Assembly: GCA_037783415.1 (NCBI GenBank)
Contig: JAZGTN010000046.1
Span: 7,074,501-7,138,500, forward strand
Source of the DNA: Leptasterias polaris
Lineage: Eukaryota; Echinodermata; Asteroidea; Forcipulatida; Asteriidae
Length of the DNA stretch: 64,000 bases
Reading direction: 5' to 3'
A program made the position numbers and the translations under genes. Numbering within the stretch: the stretch's first letter is position 1; each line of letters begins with the position of its first letter. Below the pieces are notes generated by a model. That model saw only the letters and a list, made by a program, of their open reading frames with translations, had not been told where the DNA came from and searched no databases. Below are positions 33,225 to 63,000 of the stretch, one piece after another.

Positions 33225-36052
33225 TGAACAGAAGGCCAAGAAAGACAACAAGAGAAAGGAAATGCTCAATGAACATGAACAACTCAAAGGTAAGAGAATC
33301 AGACTTCAGGATGATTGATATTAAGGGCCTGCTGATAAATATGCAGAGAAGGCAGATTCAACTGGACAAATAACATTCATTTCCAAGTCCAATAGCCTCA
33401 GACGCACTGCCAAGAACAAAACTTCCCAAGTAGAAAAGGTTGACTTATTGCCATAAAAAATGCATACGGTAAGTACTTGATGTCTGGGAAATGTCATGGA
33501 ATGCTTTTTGTAAAGGTCATGAAAAGTCATGAAATTATGGAGGTAAGAAAGTGTAGGAATCCTGCTGATAGAAGCCCCATAGAATAACTGCAAACTTATT
33601 TCATTGTATGTGTAGAGAAACTTTCTAATCAATTTATGAAAACACATAGTGGATAGAAAATCCTACTTGTTTTTAGAAGTCCAAAATTACCTCTGAACAC
33701 AAAGGAAGTATTGCAGCAAGAAGTTGCTAGTCAGAGTGCTCTCTGCAGGAGGAGCAACTAAGACAGGTATGCAAGCAGTTGGGAGTAGATGAGAAAAAAA
33801 TCCCCAGCAAAGAAAATGTGTGCCTTGAACTTATCTGAAGCTCAACAGTGAGACCGTTGAGCACATCAAGGATAAAGGTCAAAAAGTCATAAACATTTCC
33901 TGAGGATAAGCATCACTCCAACAATCTCAAAGAGCCAAAGATGTCCCCACCAGCTCATCTGACATACCAGTAAAGCAAATGGTTGGTAATAAAGAGTGAC
34001 AATGACAAATGAGGTCAACAAAATCCCATGTTATCCAATTCTACCAGACCGTCAAGAATGATACACCAGCACCTAGATCATTGGTGGCAAAGCATAATGG
34101 AAGTTTACCCAACATTGGGACAACCATAGAGAAAGGACGGGACAACTAATAATGGGCATGCCTGAGTATCGTCTGGATTAAAAGACAACTCAGTTCTATT
34201 CAGTCTATCAAATATGAACTCAAATCAAAGATGAAAAGTGTTCAATTCAACTTTATCACAGAGCATGCAGACAAGACAATCACCTACCAGTATACAGCTA
34301 TTTGCTCTCATTTGAAAACAGAAGTATCATGCAAAAACAAGAAGGAATCAAAGAAACATTAACACAAAAGAAATATCCCACTCATTTCACATGCCAAGGC
34401 AATCTTATACTCTTCTCATATCAAGATAATTAAACTGTCAATGAAGAAGAAACTTCCAAAGTTTGAGCAATTAGTGTCATCCAAAAAGGCAACATTTGAG
34501 CATTAGACTATTAAATAGGCCTATAAGGCAAGAATACTTCATTATAAACGAACAATATCCATCATAGCTGACAGCTACACAGGGCATCTTAATTCTAACC
34601 ATATTTTATGACGTCATATTCAATCAATGGTCAATGGTGAATTGAAATTTATTTAGTTTTTTTGTGGTTGAGTTTTGAATTAGCGAATAAGTTGACAGGA
34701 GAACCTTCAAAATGCCCAGAAAGCATGACATTTGCTCAGCGTTTTTTTGTAACACGAATATCAGGTGTTTAAAAGCAAACACAGTGGCATCTCTGGTTAA
34801 GCATAAAAAGGGTGGATCATATTCCCATCCTATGGAAAAACCTGTTAAAATTGTTTATAGAAGTAACCATATAGACTAATTTTATCGGGTTCGGGCTAGC
34901 TCGTTGTGCAGTAGTGTTCATCCCCAATTAGGGCACTTTAAATAGCAAACACATGCATTTTGTTGCTTTCTAATCTGCAATTTTATTCATAATTTTACTC
35001 TGCAGCATGAAGTTCAAGTTGTAGTTAGGTTTTATAAAATTAAATTTAAATGTTAATTGTAAATTTGCTGCAAGTTACATGTATGTAGGAGATGAAAAAT
35101 GGGTGTTAAAATAAGAGACTGGAATTGTCAACACAATCGGGTTAGACACACTTCATTTAACCTAATTTATTAGAAATTCTTCTGATAAATAAGTACTTTT
35201 ACTCTTGTGTGATTGCTAAAATTGTCAGACACCTTTCAAATGTGTAGAATGAATGAACTACATCTCCCAAGGGGAACTTGTGCAGTGTTATAATTCAATA
35301 GGGGTGATCTGGTCTCACTACCCACAAGTATTGAACTCTCCTGTAATCTATATGTCAGATTTGCAATAGTTTACATTTAAATAAGGACAGGTGCAGACTG
35401 CAGAAGGAATATTGGTTTTTACACTAATTAAACCAGTTGTCACATTATATATATGATAAATCTGTATCTCTACCATTGTGTTTAGGATTGCTTCCTGTCC
35501 ATAGATTACCTTATATTTCCTTGAATCAATGTCCTAGCAAGCATTATTCAGCTGTTCAAGTTAAACTTGTTACATATTTTATGCGATGAGTTTCCTAAAC
35601 TGTGCTTCCAAATTTGGTTTTGCCACAATATTAAACTCAAAAAGACACTTGTCCACACGCAACCATGATCTATTGTCAATAAATAAAATACCACAGTAAT
35701 CAACATGTCTTTTTATTTGAAAAGACAAATATTAATAAATCTCCCAAAGACATGACTTAATAGATAAATTAAATACTCTGTTCACCTTGTAGGCACTCTT
35801 TAACTCTGGAACACCTCAATTTCAAACTTCACTCGCTCGAAAAAGGTTTTTTAAGAGTGAAATTAATTAATTGGTCGTAGCAATGCAAAGAGTAACATTC
35901 CTCACTCAGTTTCTCATTTAAGACATTTGTCGACCCCCCCGAAAAACCAAAAACACAGACTAAATACTGAAGTTAAACATTTTTGAGCACAAAATTGTTT
36001 GAAGTATTATATAGATGACTACTACTTTCATTTGTAACCAGAATAACTTTTG
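33225..36052. other. Gene-free DNA and 3' flank of RTCA
   Basis: No exon is recognised. A/G-rich degenerate sequence near 33700-34500 looks like eroded coding repeat on the plus strand. TTTATT near 35712 reads as AATAAA on the minus strand, about 340 nt after the RTCA stop, and could be its polyadenylation signal. Confidence 0.45.
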
Positions 36053-53347
<17,295 letters not shown>

Positions 53348-54629
53348 AGTGTACCCAGCCAATCACAGATGAAGTTTAACTGCAAATCTGCAATCAAGAC
53401 ATAATTATACCAGTATTCAAAAATCTGTCCACGATTGACAATTAGGCCCTATATAACTAAAAACAAAACACACAAAGTACATGTATCAGGTTTTCAATGC
53501 TTTATGAGGGGATCTGAATTTGAAAGCTTCAGAAAGTCATCTCATTCAAACCAGGCCATTCAACCAGAATGAACAGTAGGCCTACAACGTAATGTTGAGT
53601 CAAAGTAGCTTGTGTTGTGTACTCTAACCCAGCTGAGAACTTAATCGGGCGATTCATCAGGACTATTGATCTCAACATCACACAATCAAAAGTCTCATCA
53701 AACTATTTTGTAAATAGAACTAGACCCTGGCATTTCAAACAGTATCACTATATGATCATGATCACATTCACAGGAGGTCGGAACACAACTACTGGTGATG
53801 ACGTTGTAACTAAAAAAACAAGGGTCATTTGTGAAGTGTTGTCAAATAAAAAAACAAAATTAATCAAGTACAGACATTCCGAGTATAATGTGAATAACTC
53901 CTAACTACCTAGCCTCTATTTCGATCCTACCTCCATGCTCCTACAGTTAGAAGGTTAGTTCTGCTATCGTTTCGTGGAGACGATAGTGGAACCACCATAG
54001 AGCATAGAGCAAGGAACAAACCTCAGTTCTACGAGTAAATGTGAACTAGACCCAGTACTATATTAGTATTTACAATTTATAATACCATGGAGGTAGGCTA
54101 CCTACAACATGATAATGAAAAGTAATATTTTAAATACCGACAAGATTAGATTAAAGAACTGGTTACGCTTCGCAAAGGTTAATGATAATCCTTTTTAATG
54201 TCTCTAAATCGAAACAACCACCCGTTTAGTAAGTAAGTGTTAGTGATGATATCATTCATAAAACAGGAGAGCATGACTTGCCACAAGCAGCACGCACTTC
54301 TCCTTCAGATGGTGGTAATGAATTTATCTAGATCGCCTGATGATGCCGGTCGGGCGGGAAATTGCAAAGAGAGAGAATTTTAATTCGGCCACGCTTTTAG
54401 AGTTGAACTCCAGCACTAGCAGCAGTCAGCAGGAGGAGTGTGGCAGGAGCAAATATTATATGGAGCGCCGAAAAGGCGCAAGGTCAAAAACTTGGCCGGG
54501 CGCTCAGATGATTAGCGGTGTCCTCGGGAAGTCTGTGCTCGGAGGTTCTGTCGGGAAATTAACATGGGCTGAAGGGGGAGGTTGATTCAGAGGGCGCTAT
54601 CAGCAGAAGTTAGTACACAATTCGCCGAA

Positions 54630-54690
54630 TGGGGTGGGGGCGGGGGGGGGGGGGGGGGGGGGGGGTGGGGGCGGGGGGGGGGGGCGGGGG
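54630..54690 (+). repeat. Long G tract
   Basis: About 60 bases of nearly pure G, broken by a few T and C. It is a strong G-quadruplex candidate on the plus strand. The exact length is unreliable in any assembly. Confidence 0.85.
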
Positions 54691-55485
54691 ACAGAATGTC
54701 CTGTCACAACGGCCGGACGGAACGGGTTCAGTCGCACTTTTGCCCCGCTTTCTAAATAGTTAGCTATCATCCCAAACTCCAGCTTATCCCTAAGCTCACA
54801 GTGATTTGATCCACCATTCTTACTGAAAAAAACCATAGGCATTCTTCCTGCCCCAACATGCCAACACAATTTTGGCAAATTAATTCTCTTCTTCGGGCTT
54901 CAGAAAAGTCTTACAAAAAAGCCCTTAATAGCCATTGCACGCACAGGTTGTATAATGTCCCTTTGCATAGTCTCTTTCATCAGAGATCTCTGGCCGTGTC
55001 ACGGTCCCAGCTATCAGCTAATGTCACATCGGGCGCGGATTTCTTACTCATGATCTGCCTGCTTAAAAATTACCCACAAGTGTGTATGTGGTGTCTTTTC
55101 CCCCAGCGGCAGGATCGATTTCTTTTTCATACTATGCCTATCAAATTTGTTTCTTTCTGCCAAAATGAATATTTCATGATAATTATGTCACTCATGCTTA
55201 GATTTGCACGATAACATAAGCGTTTGAAACCTGACGTGCCAATTTGTCCTGGATAAAATATTGTTCATGTCGTTCTGGCATTCAAGTCTACACTATAAGC
55301 TTGAGCTATATGTTTTGAATGAATATGCATGAAACCAGTTGCAGCGACCAGATCCAAACGTGAGATTTGCGGGATTAACATTTTCTTTGAGCAAAATTAG
55401 AAGATTGGTATGGATCGATCAGAAGTGTAAAGTGTGTCTATTTCTCGGTTTCAGGCACACAGAGGCTTGATTTTTCACCCATAAA

Positions 55486-55830
55486 AAATGCCAAAAGCTC
55501 AGAGCTTCCGGGGGCTTCGCCCCCTGGACCCCCACTGGGGCCTCACCCCTGATTTCAAATAAGAGTGTGTCTATATATATTTCTTTGTTTGTATAGGCAC
55601 ATGGAGGCTTGTTTTCTCACCCCTCAAAATGCCAAAAGCTCAGAGCTTCCGGGGGCTTCGCCCCCGTGGGCCCCCACCATCGATGTTACAGAAATGTTTC
55701 CAGTAAATTTAGAAAATTTATATGGATCTGATTTCATATAAAACGGTGAATTCACCCTACAGAACGCCAAGAAGGCTCAGAGCTTCAGGGGGCTTCCCCC
55801 CGAACCCCCACCGGGGCTTCGCCCCCCTGG
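55486..55830. repeat. Three copies, about 141-bp period, GC hairpin core
   Basis: AAAAGCTCAGAGCTTCCGGG followed by GGCTTCGCCCCC appears near 55490 and 55631, and in altered form near 55772. Each core can fold as GGGGGCTTCGCCCCC. Confidence 0.8.
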
Positions 55831-57067
55831 ACCCCACCCATTTTTTGTTTACCCTCTAAATACAAAATCCTGGTTGTGCCCCCCGGTTTAAAAAATCCTG
55901 GATCCGCCCCTGTTGGTGTCGACTGTCACTGATCACTTCCACTCTTCAGAGTGGAGGTGAACAGATGGTAGACTTTAGACATTCTCATGGGCAGTGAGTG
56001 CTTTGGTGTGCTGAGGTGTTGTACAACATTGTCACCACCACATCAGTGGACATGTCCACTGATGTCATCATATCACGATGACCATATCGTATAGCCTCAG
56101 TACCGTTACAAAGGGATTTCTATAGGTTTCTCTCTCCTTCATTATACCATGGGATTATTCTCATGTCAATAAATGCAAAAGTTTCCAACATACAACAGAA
56201 TCCGCTCTTTCGGATCTTTCACTTTGCTGACGACATCGCCCTTAGAGCAGCGGCTTGAAGTTACTGTGGCTTCACCGGGACACCGTAGTCTCCTGAAAGT
56301 GACCCGTGATTAATGGGGTGCTATCAAATCCATTACAAAACGCGCAGGCACTTAGGGGCGCCTGTAGTCTGTCCAATTTTGGGGGTCAAAATGTACACGC
56401 AGGAATTTACCCCCAAAATGATGGAAAGAAAGATAAGCAGTGTGGAGGTGCGTCCGCGTTGTGTATGCAAGGGGTCAATGGGTGGATTGCACTGATCTTT
56501 ATTATAAAACAACGATTAATGATGGATTACAAATGACGTCACTTGACACCATCTGCTTTGATGAAAGAAAACAAAACAATGGGGAAAGTCCACGCATGTT
56601 ACTTCCAATAAACCAAGGATAAGGACATCTGTTGATACATTGCATTAGTAACTTGAAAAAATCAATAGTAAAGATAAAGCAGTTATTGGACCCGTGAAGC
56701 TGGTCACAGGAGGAGGAGTATAAGCCTATGGAAGATGCGTTGCCAGGAGGGTCCCCCACCCATCCCAAATACTATGTTGTACGAAATAACGACATAACTA
56801 TTTCGAGTGAGAGAAATAAATTAAGGAACTTTACAAAAGACTATTTTGTGTGAATTTCGAGAATCTCTTTTAATTCAGAGCCGTTCATTTTGTTCCTTTA
56901 CACAATCTTTAATATTTTTTGCCCTCTCTGCCTACCACACTAGGTAAAAATAGTCTGGTATTTGTGAATCAGGCCTGTATAATAAGAATACGATAATGGC
57001 AAGACGCCAGACGTTGTAGTTTGTGGTGTTTTAGCACCAGGGTTTCTGGATCGCCTTCTGGATCAAA

Positions 57068-60000
57068 ATGGCCAGCTTTACTCGTCAAATTTTTGGATTT
57101 TCGTCTCCTTTGGTGCGCTGTTTTCGATTACATGTAAGATGATTACAATATATATTGGAAATATTCCTACCGTACACTAAAACTTCAGTATATTCTCAAA
57201 AATCGTTGTTTGCGCGATGAGAACCGCAATGGTATAATCAATGTAAAATGCGTCCTTTTCCGACACGTGCCGTTTTTAGACTTCATACTCTTACCCTGAC
57301 ACATCATTACATTAGGAATAGTATGGTATTCTAAAGACGAAATATATGCGTCGCATCGCGACGTGCCGTCGAGTCGCCTCTTCCATTGACCATCGCGTCG
57401 TGCCGTCGTCCGTCGCGTCGTGTGTGTCGCGTCGTGCCGTCGTCCATCGCATCGTGCGTCGCGTCGTGCCGTCGCCCGCTACGTCGCCTGTTTTTCAATT
57501 GATTGGCATGGTGGTTTCGACTTCCGTCGTCGTCCGTCGTGTCTTTCCGTCGCGTCGCCCGTCGTGTCGCGTCGTCCGCTGCGTCGTGCCGTCGCCCGTC
57601 GCGTCGTGCCGTCGCCCGTCGCGTCGTGCCGTCGCCCGTCGCGTCGTGCCGTCGCCCGTCTAGTCGTGCTGTTGCGAAAAGCTGTGTAACTGACCATGGA
57701 GGTACTGACAAAGGGACATTTATTTTGTAAAGCTTTTTGAACAACTTGAATGCGTAACGGTCTTATGTTTTACTTTGCTTGTCCTTCAAAAATCCCTCTT
57801 TTTAAGTTTAATGACTAATGTGGATTTATGACCCATTAAATGTTTTTGACAGTTTGTAAAACTTTACTTTATAAAATTTAATTTAGTGTCTCATGTCCCA
57901 CCATTATTCGGGGTATGACGGAATGCATGCACTGTATCAATGACGGGTGAAAGAAATATTAAATAAGGAAAATAAATATTAATGTGGGTCAAATCTGGTC
58001 AAATTGAGGCAAGCTGGGACAAAAATTGCAAGACCATTACTGTCAGTTTTTAGAATTTAAAACAATTGTTAAAAAAAAAATTATATAAGTATAACATTCA
58101 ACAATAACTAAAAACCTTTGAGTATTTTAAACCAAATCATTTGTGTTTTAAACAATTAAATGTGTCCCATTTTACCCCTACCTTTCATAATAATAGGCTT
58201 ATCATTTCTGCATAATATATCTTCATGTACTAATATTACTTCTTAACATACTAATGTTTATAGAGGGAAAAGTGAAATCATACATGTAGCCGTGTGAAAG
58301 CAAGTCATCAGAAGAAATCATGTGTGGCCACGAAAAAACAATGTTGATGCTATTTGAAATGCCTAAATGCACTAAAGAGGTTTTTATGCAGGAGAAGCAA
58401 AGTAAAACATAATAAAACCGGAATACATTCAAATTATCAAAAAGCTTTTAAATTGTTGTCAGTTACACAGCTTTTCCCTGTGTCAAGTGAGAATTTAAAC
58501 TGACTAGACAATGGGCAACGCTGCAAGCGACGCGACGGGCGACACACGACAGAAGATGCAACGGGTGATACAACGCTATGCGACGGGGGACAGCACGACG
58601 CGACGACAAGACGCCACGGACGAGGGGGATCAAAACCACCATTCAAATCAATTGAAAAACAGGCGACGCGGCTTATTGTGTCGTTGCGGTGCAGCAGTAG
58701 ATCGGTAGATCATTTGGTCAACGAAAGCACTGGCTCTGGGCGCAGCAGCGAGTGCAGGTAGTATGCTCATACCGACCGTGTGCACTCTGTGGCGCCTGTA
58801 ACCAGTACTTTATTAAACAGTCCTTGACCAAATGATCTACCAATCTACTGCTTCACCGCAACGACGTGAGTACAGCGCCCCAGTTACTGGGTCTATTGTT
58901 GATACAAAACTGGTCAATTCTTCATATTGGGGATATTCTGCTTGACTTGTGATTATAATACTGGGACTGGGAAATCCTGTGTCGCCATTTCTTGCTAGCT
59001 TTAAAACGGCTCTGAACATGTCATTCTTGACTAAAATTGTCAAATTTTTCTTTCTAAGAAAAAGGTGTCAGAAGGTGTCTCAAATCTTTGTTTTGTAGGA
59101 CCGAAACTGTGCAATGATACAATCATGACATGCAGGACAGTGTGCCTCTCAGCCTCTGCGATGCATTCAGGGATCTAGATGTTGAGCACATTCTACAGGT
59201 TTGCACTTTGCACACAATTTTGCCCAATCTGCAGATTGCACATGGGCAAATTGTGTGCAACCTGTAGAATGTGCAAATCCGTAGAAATCCAGATTCCAAA
59301 GTTTGAACTGTAATTGCTAACAAAAGTTTGTTTTGTCATTTTTAGAGATGTACATCCCGCTATATCAGTGTCTGCAGTACTACACAACCACAAACTAAGG
59401 TTGTGTCAAGGCATCTTCAATGTGCAAGGTTACATCATCCAGGAGTACGCCATGTGATCCCTTTTAGAAACATTAACTCTGCAACAGGTACATGAACAGC
59501 CAGAGTAACATTTGCTATTTCTTCAAGCACAATTGTTATAATTATACATTTTTCAGTACAAATGTGTAGGTATGATGCTCAGTGTAGGAACACTGGACTC
59601 AACCTCTGGTGTTTCTGTGATCAGCAGAGTGTGGGTTCAAGTCCTGGTCATGACACTTGTGTCATTTAGCAAGACACTTAACCATTATTGTTCTGCTAAA
59701 AGTCGTGGATCCTGTGTGTTGTGTAATGGACACTAAAGAACCAGTGATTGATTGATTGATTGATTGATTGCTTTTCACTGATACGGTTGGTTGCAGATTG
59801 GGCCACATCTCCCTGTACATGGCGCTATTTAAATAAATGGGTCTTGGTATTTTAAACAAAGCCTTAGAAGAAAAAAATTGTGCTTTGAGACGCCTTCGGG
59901 TTATAGCCCTATAGCTATGAAAAGTGTGTTTTATTATTATTATTTCATCTTATCACAGCATGCAAAAGTAAAATCGCATTTTCTTTTGTGCCGGTAACTC

Positions 60001-63000
60001 CTTGAGTCGGGCTACGTCCCGTAGCCTTAGATCTCAAGGGTCTTCCTCAGGATTCTTGCTGTTCCCAAAAGCGCTTTCTTCTGTAACAGATCTACCCTCC
60101 ATTTGTCCCTATTTCATCTAAATGTTTCCCCAGTGCTTTCGGAATGGGGCCAAGTGTTTCCAACCACCACAGAGACTACTTTCACTTTCACCTGCCAAAT
60201 CTTACGAAGTTCCCTGGCCAGGTATTGGTACTTTTGGATCTTTTTCTACCTCCTTTGAAGCTACCCTTATGTCACCTGTTACTGCTTTGTCAATGAGATG
60301 ACACATCTTGTTCGCCTTATCTAGGACTACAACATCCGGACGCCTATGTTCTAAAACATGATCAGTCTGAATGTTAAAGTCCCAGAGGATCTTGACCTAG
60401 TCGGTCTCTACAACTTTCTCCGGGACATGGTCGTACCATTTCGCAGTGAAGTGGACATCATACTTCTTACACAGATCCCAGTGGATCACCTTGGCCAACT
60501 TGTCATGTCTTCCTTTGTACTCCGTCTGGGCCATCAATCTACATTTGCTGACAATATGAAATACAGTCTCCTCTGCCTTATTACACATTGTACACATAGG
60601 AGAGATGTTTGCTTTCTCTATCCTTGCCTTCATTCAGGAATGAGATTTGTCAGACTTTTGTCTGAATTCAGACTTTTTATTTCAGCCTGGTGAATAAAAA
60701 AAGCCTTTCATTTTTCCCACATAAAAGAAAGACTGCCCTTTGATCTACTTCACTAGTGCTTAGGACACTGTTCCTAAAAGCCATTTGAATTCCAAACCCT
60801 CCCTAGGGATTACCAAAAGGTAGAAACACCATCATTTCAACATACATGTAGGCCCTATGCCTAAAATTTTGATCCAACATGTAGTTTCAGACTTTTTTGC
60901 CAGCAATGACTCTCATCCATGATATTACATTTGTCCTTAGCGACTGGTCTTGCGCCGCAGTAATCAAGCCCTCAGTTTCCTTCTTTAGCTCTCCGCTCCT
61001 TAACCAATTCCAGGACTTGACACTCGCAGTGCATCTCAAGAATCGGCCATGAAGCGGTTTGTTCCTCCAATCTTGTTGCCTTTCCTCATTCATTACCCTT
61101 TTGAACTCCTTTGGCCCAACTTCGTCTGCCCTCGTCTACCTTTGCGCAGCTTTCAACAACTGCTCCTCGGCCCTCCTGACATGACATTGCAAACTCCTGT
61201 GTCGATGTTAACGCTGTCTGCCACTCTCCGCAATTCCCTTCCGCCCTCTGACCTCGGAAGATAGAGTCTACTAACATTTGACTGCGGTTGAAGCATGCCA
61301 TGCATTGTCATTAGTTTTCTCGTCCTCCTATCAGTGACATCTAGATCTTGTTTAGTCCACTCGACAATACCCGCACTGTACCTCATCAAAGACACGGCCC
61401 AGGTGTTAATCGCCTTAATCATATTACCCCCATTCAGTTTAGACTTCAAAAATTTCTTTACCCATCGGATGTATTCTACCCTCAGCCTTACCTTTGTTTC
61501 CTCGTAAAGGACGTGGTCCGATTCAAGTACACAGAGACCGATAACTCTCCTCCTCACCCAAAGCCCTCATCTGTGCACCATCTGGCAGAGCGATGCCATC
61601 GGAATGTACCCTCTTTCCCCTCTTCATGGTCATTGAAGCACATTTCTCCAGACCGAACTGCATCCTGATGTCATCTCTGAAAATTCTGACGGTCTGCACC
61701 AAAGAATCTATCTCCGCCTCATTCTTTGCAAACAACTTCAAATCGTTCAAAAAAGCAGATGGTTGATCTTACACCCATCCTTCTTTAACCCTAACTCCCA
61801 AAGCGTTTTTACTAGAATCCACCCCTAACCCAACACATTCCAACAGCTTATACTACCATGAGATGGGAACTGTGCCCAATCTTAGGGGGACGATACACAA
61901 CCTAACAAACTCCAACAGGCTTTTTTTGTTTGATTTTGTTGGAGTGTGTACACTTGGCATGTGCAAAAATTTGATCAGTGAAATCACACAGTACCCAACA
62001 TAACATAATCCAACAACTATCTCATTAGACCATGGAGGAAAGAGCAATGCCAGACATGTACATTTCACACATCCACCATACCCACTCAATCAAATTCCAA
62101 CACCATTACTTGTCAGCAAGGATACACAATCCCACAGAATCAAACACCCAATCCTAACTTCACTGTACTTAACCTAACAAAATTAAACACTTTGCCCTGT
62201 TTGAATTTGTAGGGTATGGGAGGGTTAGGGTTAATACATAACCTGCACTCGCCTTCCTCAGGATCATCGACAGGGGCATCAGTGCAAAGACAAACAGCAG
62301 CGAAGATAGAGAATCACCTTGGAAAATACCTTTTCTTATATATACCTTGGCCAAACTTTTATTGATGGCTGTCAGATTTGTCCGCCACGTCTTCATGCTC
62401 TCACCTAGAAGACGTTTTACTGCATCAGCCACTCCAACCATATCCAGACATTCCATTATCCATGTGTGCGATACCATGTCATATGCCTTCATGTAGTCGA
62501 TCCACGCCATTGCCAAATTAGTCTTTCTGCACCTGCAGTCCTTCAGTACAGCCTTATCGATGATAAGTTGATCCTTCGTACCTCTGGAACGCTTCTTGCA
62601 GCCTTTCTGCTCCTCCGGAAACAACTGCTGGCCATTCATATGGCGATAGAGGTCTTCTGCAATAATACTGGTCAAGAGTTTGTTGATCGCAGGTAAGCAC
62701 GTGATTGGTCTATAATTACTGGCAATGTTACCTTTCTTGACATCCTTCATGATCAGAACCGTTTTTGCCTCAGTCATCCAAGATGGGACCTTACCCTGTA
62801 CTAGACAGGCTTGCAATTGAAGGGCCATTTGCTCATGCAAACTACGGAACTTCTTCAACCAGTACTCATGCACATGGTCCGGACCCGAGGTTTTCCAATT
62901 TGGTACTTTCTTTACCTGTCTCTTTATCTTGTCCACGTCAATCTGGAACCCTTCTTGCTGTTGTACCCCTGTCAATTCATCTTTCACATCCGCTAGCCAT

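Larger units (their letters stand above)
53348..57067. promoter_or_regulatory. Shared upstream region of RTCA and DBT
   Basis: The start codons of two diverging genes bound this 3.7 kb, so both promoters should be here; that is inference from layout. Contents: a GC-richer patch near 54330-54560, a long G tract at 54630-54690, a GC-rich repeat block at 55486-55830 and a small repeat cousin near 56380-56470. No TATA box can be assigned. Confidence 0.5.

Noticed and set aside
54600..54878. Poly-proline protein on the minus strand
   Set aside because: It is a translation of the G tract, with no other coding support.
57331..57744. Arg-rich open frames on both strands
   Set aside because: They are by-products of the CGTCGTGCC repeat; all frames are open and low in complexity.
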